The notes under the pieces are model-generated. The model made no database searches. It was not told the DNA's origin and saw nothing but the letters and a program-made list of their open reading frames with translations. Source: Pseudomonas lactis (GTDB taxonomy: Bacteria; Pseudomonadota; Gammaproteobacteria; Pseudomonadales; Pseudomonadaceae). Taken from it: a stretch of 64,000 nt of DNA. Positions within the stretch are counted from its first letter, which is position 1, and every line of letters begins with the position of its first letter. The stretch is taken from assembly GCF_001439845.1 (NCBI RefSeq), contig NZ_JYLO01000020.1, forward strand, positions 1 through 64,000, written 5' to 3'. Shown here one piece after another: positions 63,601 through 64,000 of the stretch. Position numbers and translations under genes: made by a program.

Positions 63601-63999
63601 GTGTACCAAGGAAGCTGCTTATGCGCAGCCGTCACTTACGAGCTATCCGCCACGCCCAAATCAGTGAGCCACTGCCATTGCCGCCAGTGCCGCAAGAGTC
63701 ACGGAGCCGCATTCGCTTCTTACGGCAGTGTTCCCCGCAACGCACTACGCCTACTTTCCGGCGCCAACAGCATCAAAACCTTTGCATCCTCAGAGGCGGT
63801 GTTGCGCGAATTTTGCACACACTGCGGCTCGGCATTGTTCTGGTCACGGTCTCAAGGCGAGTTTGCCGACTGGGTGTCGATAGCGCTGGGCACGCTCGAT
63901 ACGCCTTTCATAGCTGAAAAGCAAAAACACGTTCATGTCGACTCCGCAGTCCACTGGTGCAGCTACCCGCCTCAGAAACCGCCAAGCCGCATGATATGA
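63601..63999 (+). CDS. GFA/CENP-V family zinc protein
   Basis: This is a 132-residue beta-rich zinc protein related to glutathione-dependent formaldehyde-activating enzymes. Zinc-binding cysteines appear as GSCLCAAV, HCHCRQCRKSHG and FCTHCGSALFW. The GTG at 63601 gives the family-type start VYQGSCLC; a GTG at 63550 extends it by 17 residues without family likeness. It is complete, with its stop at the window's end region. The function of most members is not known. Confidence 0.85.
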   Translation: MYQGSCLCAAVTYELSATPKSVSHCHCRQCRKSHGAAFASYGSVPRNALRLLSGANSIKTFASSEAVLREFCTHCGSALFWSRSQGEFADWVSIALGTLDTPFIAEKQKHVHVDSAVHWCSYPPQKPPSRMI

Positions 64000-64000
64000 G

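Overview
The window is a chromosomal segment of a Pseudomonas of the fluorescens group. The evidence is the gene order leuC-leuD-leuB-asd-usg-fimV-truA-trpF-accD-folC-SPOR-cvpA-purF-metZ, which I recall as typical of Pseudomonas, the gltX-uvrB-aminotransferase block next to Ala/Glu tRNAs, and many REP-type repeats (GTAGGAGCGAGCTTGCTCG and relatives). The DNA is GC-rich and tightly coding.

Layout. 1-4403 is the integrase end of a lambdoid prophage or island: a cytosine methyltransferase cut by the window edge, small phage ORFs, a probable excisionase and a lambda-type integrase running toward tRNA-Val(GAC). 4734-11712 holds a PuuB-like oxidase, then a leftward operon for a periplasmic molybdenum hydroxylase (Mo subunit, 2Fe-2S subunit, triheme cytochrome c, XdhC). 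12100-12489 carries tRNA-Val and two tRNA-Asp. 12598-31073 is a long leftward run of core genes: leucine, aspartate-semialdehyde, tryptophan, folate, fatty-acid and purine enzymes, plus FimV and TruA. A divergent LysR gene and a 5-PAS GGDEF-EAL protein follow (31214-35470), then dusC, a thioesterase, a hydrolase and a TetR regulator. 38490-39003 is an Ala-Glu-Ala-Glu tRNA array, followed by gltX, uvrB and an aromatic/aspartate aminotransferase.

From 44476 on the content is more accessory: PtrR/Sad, HxlR with an old yellow enzyme, a protealysin-like protease with its emfourin-like partner and a divergent nuclease, a cobalamin riboswitch driving an ABC importer, a repeat-rich 600-bp gap, GNAT/lipase/TspO, ChrA, a nucleotidyltransferase, and a three-gene unit (monoheme cytochrome, small subunit, GMC flavoprotein with a LecA-like C-terminal domain). 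A GFA-family gene ends the window.

The most unusual signals are: a phage ORF nested out of frame in the methyltransferase gene; five TL...V repeats in that enzyme's target-recognition region; three abutting 11-bp repeats between int and tRNA-Val that look like integrase arm sites; an A5:C68 mismatch in tRNA-Val that may mark the integration crossover; and the GMC-lectin fusion whose dehydrogenase subunits have no visible export signal. All family assignments come from reading the sequence; no database search was run.
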